Below, piece by piece: positions 34,060 to 35,490 of a stretch of 35,490 nt of DNA. The translations under genes and the position numbers were made by a program. The DNA comes from DASSBR01 sp035708085 (GTDB taxonomy: Bacteria; Pseudomonadota; Gammaproteobacteria; Natronospirales; DASSBR01): NCBI GenBank assembly GCA_035708085.1, contig DASSTE010000064.1, positions 1 through 35,490 on the forward strand, read 5' to 3'. Every line of letters begins with the position of its first letter. Within the stretch, counting starts at the first letter, position 1. A model generated the notes under the pieces. It made no database searches. It saw nothing but the letters and a program-made list of their open reading frames with translations, and was not told where the DNA came from.

Positions 34060-35490
34060 GCTCGTCCCGCCGCATAAATGGTTGCGCGAAACAGCGAATA
34101 AATGACCGGCATGACCACCAGCACAAGGCCCATTTGCGCGAGCAGGCCGAAGATGATCGCGACCGCCAGCGGCTGCAGCATGGCCGCGCCCTGGCCGATG
34201 TTCATCGCCAGCGGCACCAGGGCGAGGATGAACGCCAGCGTCGTTAAAAAAATCGGCCGCATGCGGTTCCAGCCTGCCTGAATCAGCGATTCCTCGAACG
34301 GCAGGTCGTTTTTAAGCTCGTACAGTTCAGTGAAATAAAAAATGGCGATTTCGGTGACGATGCCGAGGATCATCGTCATACCCATAATCGCCGTGATGTT
34401 GAGCTCGATGCCGGTGATCCACAACCCGAAAAACACCACCAGCACCGCGAGCAGCGGCGCGATGATAATCGCGAATACGACGCTGAAGCGTTCGTAGAGA
34501 AACAGCAGCAGCACGAAGATCAACGCGAATGCGCTGACGAATACCTTGGCCAGGCCGACAAATGCGATTTGCTGCTGCTTGTACAAGCCGCCCAGCGTGT
34601 AGGACACATTTCCGGGGATCAGGCCCGGCTGCTGCAGTACCTGTTTGACCGCGGCAATCGTCGAGCCGAGGTCACGGCCGCTGATGCGCGCGGTGACAGC
34701 GACATAGCGCTTGAGATCTTCGCGCGTAATTTGCGGTTCGCCCTTGATGATTCTGATCTTCGCGACGCGTTGCAACGGGAACTCGTGCCCGTCCGGCGCA
34801 CGAATCAGGAACTGCCCGATCTGATCGACCGTATCACGGAACTGCTTCGGCACCCACGCGCGCACGCCGATAAACTTGATGCCACGCCTTACTTGCGTCG
34901 CAACGCGTCCTTGCAGGTACCCTTGCACCTGCCTGCTGACAGTGTCGGGTGTCATCCCTTCGAGCGCGGCCTTGGCGCGATCAATTCGAATGTTCACAGA
35001 ATTACCGGCAACGACAACACCGTTATGCACCTCGACGATGCCTTTGACGTTGCCGATTGCCGCGGCGACCTTCGGCGCCAGCGCCAGCAGCTGCTGATCA
35101 TTGTTGCCGAACAGCTTGATGTCCACTGGTTCCGGCACCGCCGTAAGATCGCCGATGATGTCCTCCATGAGCTGAAAAGTCTCGATATTGAGGCTCGGCA
35201 CTTGCGCTTCGACCGCTTGACGAATGCGGTCCATGACCTCATCGATCGGCGGGCGCGGGAACGGCTTAAGCCGAATAAAGAAATCGCCGCGATTGGCCTC
35301 GGTGATACCGCCGCCGAGCTGCGCACCGGCGCGCACTGAGTATGTTGCCACCGCCGGATTCGCATCCAGTATCCGGCCGACCTGGTTCAGAAGCCGCCGC
35401 GTCTCCTGCAGGGACATGCCGGCCGGCGAACGAAAATCCAGTACGAAACCGCCCTCGTCCATCTCCGGCAAAAAGCCCGAGCCGACTTGG
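34056..35490 (-). CDS. RND efflux permease, C-terminal part (runs off the window)
   Basis: Inner-membrane proton-driven exporter subunit; only the last 477 or so residues are inside the window, continuing past 35490 (the frame is open to the edge, reading QVGSGFLPEMDEGGF). Visible parts: periplasmic pore subdomains (MDEGGFVLDFRSPAGMS; VPEPVDIKLFGNNDQQL), then the second membrane half (VFVSAFALIFVLLLFLYERFS; LDEG-less ELNITAIMGMTMILGIVTEIAIFYFTELYE; RMRPIFLTTLAFILALVPLAM). MDEGG and the overall pattern fit an HAE/HME-like branch, not classical CusA/CzcA; substrate unknown. Membrane-fusion and outer-membrane partners would be to the right. Confidence 0.88.
   Translation of the reverse strand, partial: QVGSGFLPEMDEGGFVLDFRSPAGMSLQETRRLLNQVGRILDANPAVATYSVRAGAQLGGGITEANRGDFFIRLKPFPRPPIDEVMDRIRQAVEAQVPSLNIETFQLMEDIIGDLTAVPEPVDIKLFGNNDQQLLALAPKVAAAIGNVKGIVEVHNGVVVAGNSVNIRIDRAKAALEGMTPDTVSRQVQGYLQGRVATQVRRGIKFIGVRAWVPKQFRDTVDQIGQFLIRAPDGHEFPLQRVAKIRIIKGEPQITREDLKRYVAVTARISGRDLGSTIAAVKQVLQQPGLIPGNVSYTLGGLYKQQQIAFVGLAKVFVSAFALIFVLLLFLYERFSVVFAIIIAPLLAVLVVFFGLWITGIELNITAIMGMTMILGIVTEIAIFYFTELYELKNDLPFEESLIQAGWNRMRPIFLTTLAFILALVPLAMNIGQGAAMLQPLAVAIIFGLLAQMGLVLVVMPVIYSLFRATIYAAGRA

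Overview
The window is GC-rich, densely packed chromosomal DNA from a gammaproteobacterium. The complete Mla phospholipid-transport set, BepA, FadL, ClsB with its YbhP-like neighbour, a bc1-type Rieske protein, PhoB/PhoR and a near-canonical gammaproteobacterial dif site all point that way. I cannot name the genus; the mix (S53 peptidase, class I aldolase, CHASE2 kinase) would suit an environmental Xanthomonadales/Nevskiales-like lineage, but that is inference.

Left edge (1-182): AT-rich DNA with an inverted repeat, then the 3' half of a tRNA-Pro(GGG) gene without its 5' half. This looks like the chromosome-side attachment junction of an integrated element lying mostly left of the window. Next come class I fructose-bisphosphate aldolase and the operon mlaFEDCB, facing a convergent bepA-mlaA pair, so every Mla component is encoded within 4 kb. 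A FadL-type porin, a PerM-like permease, a secreted S53 (sedolisin-type) peptidase with a clear terminator, uvrC and pgsA follow.

Middle (14.0-26.8 kb): an operator-like palindrome, a 46-codon basic small ORF and a CHASE2-TPR-Ser/Thr kinase form a candidate signalling operon. Convergent to it is a five-gene minus-strand operon (EEP hydrolase, membrane protein, FadB/J-like beta-oxidation enzyme, YciA-like thioesterase, queG). The divergent plus-strand run is clsB, an orphan petA lacking petB/petC, a quinone oxidoreductase, a DUF192 protein, a fragment of a DOPA-dioxygenase-like gene and a soluble histidine kinase.

The standout is at 26914-26941: a dif-type XerC/XerD site matching the E. coli dif at 25 of 28 positions. 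It lies between convergent genes. Three FtsK-orienting KOPS motifs (GGGNAGGG) left of it all point towards it, I saw none in the wrong orientation, and coding strand switches there (all plus from 21.8 to 26.8 kb, all minus from 27.0 to 31.4 kb). The window very probably spans the replication terminus.

Right side (26.9-35.5 kb): a minus-strand envelope cluster (PAP2-family protein with an altered C2 motif, a decayed PepSY fragment, an outer-membrane beta-barrel, a secreted beta-propeller, an ArnT-like lipid-linked glycosyltransferase). Then comes a plus-strand operon, phoB - truncated soluble phoR - porin, behind a recognisable Pho box. Last is the C-terminal part of an RND efflux permease that runs off the window. 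Two themes recur: leaderless-looking starts (TATAAT six bases before ATG at uvrC and bepA) and convergent gene pairs sharing a four-base stop-codon overlap (three cases).
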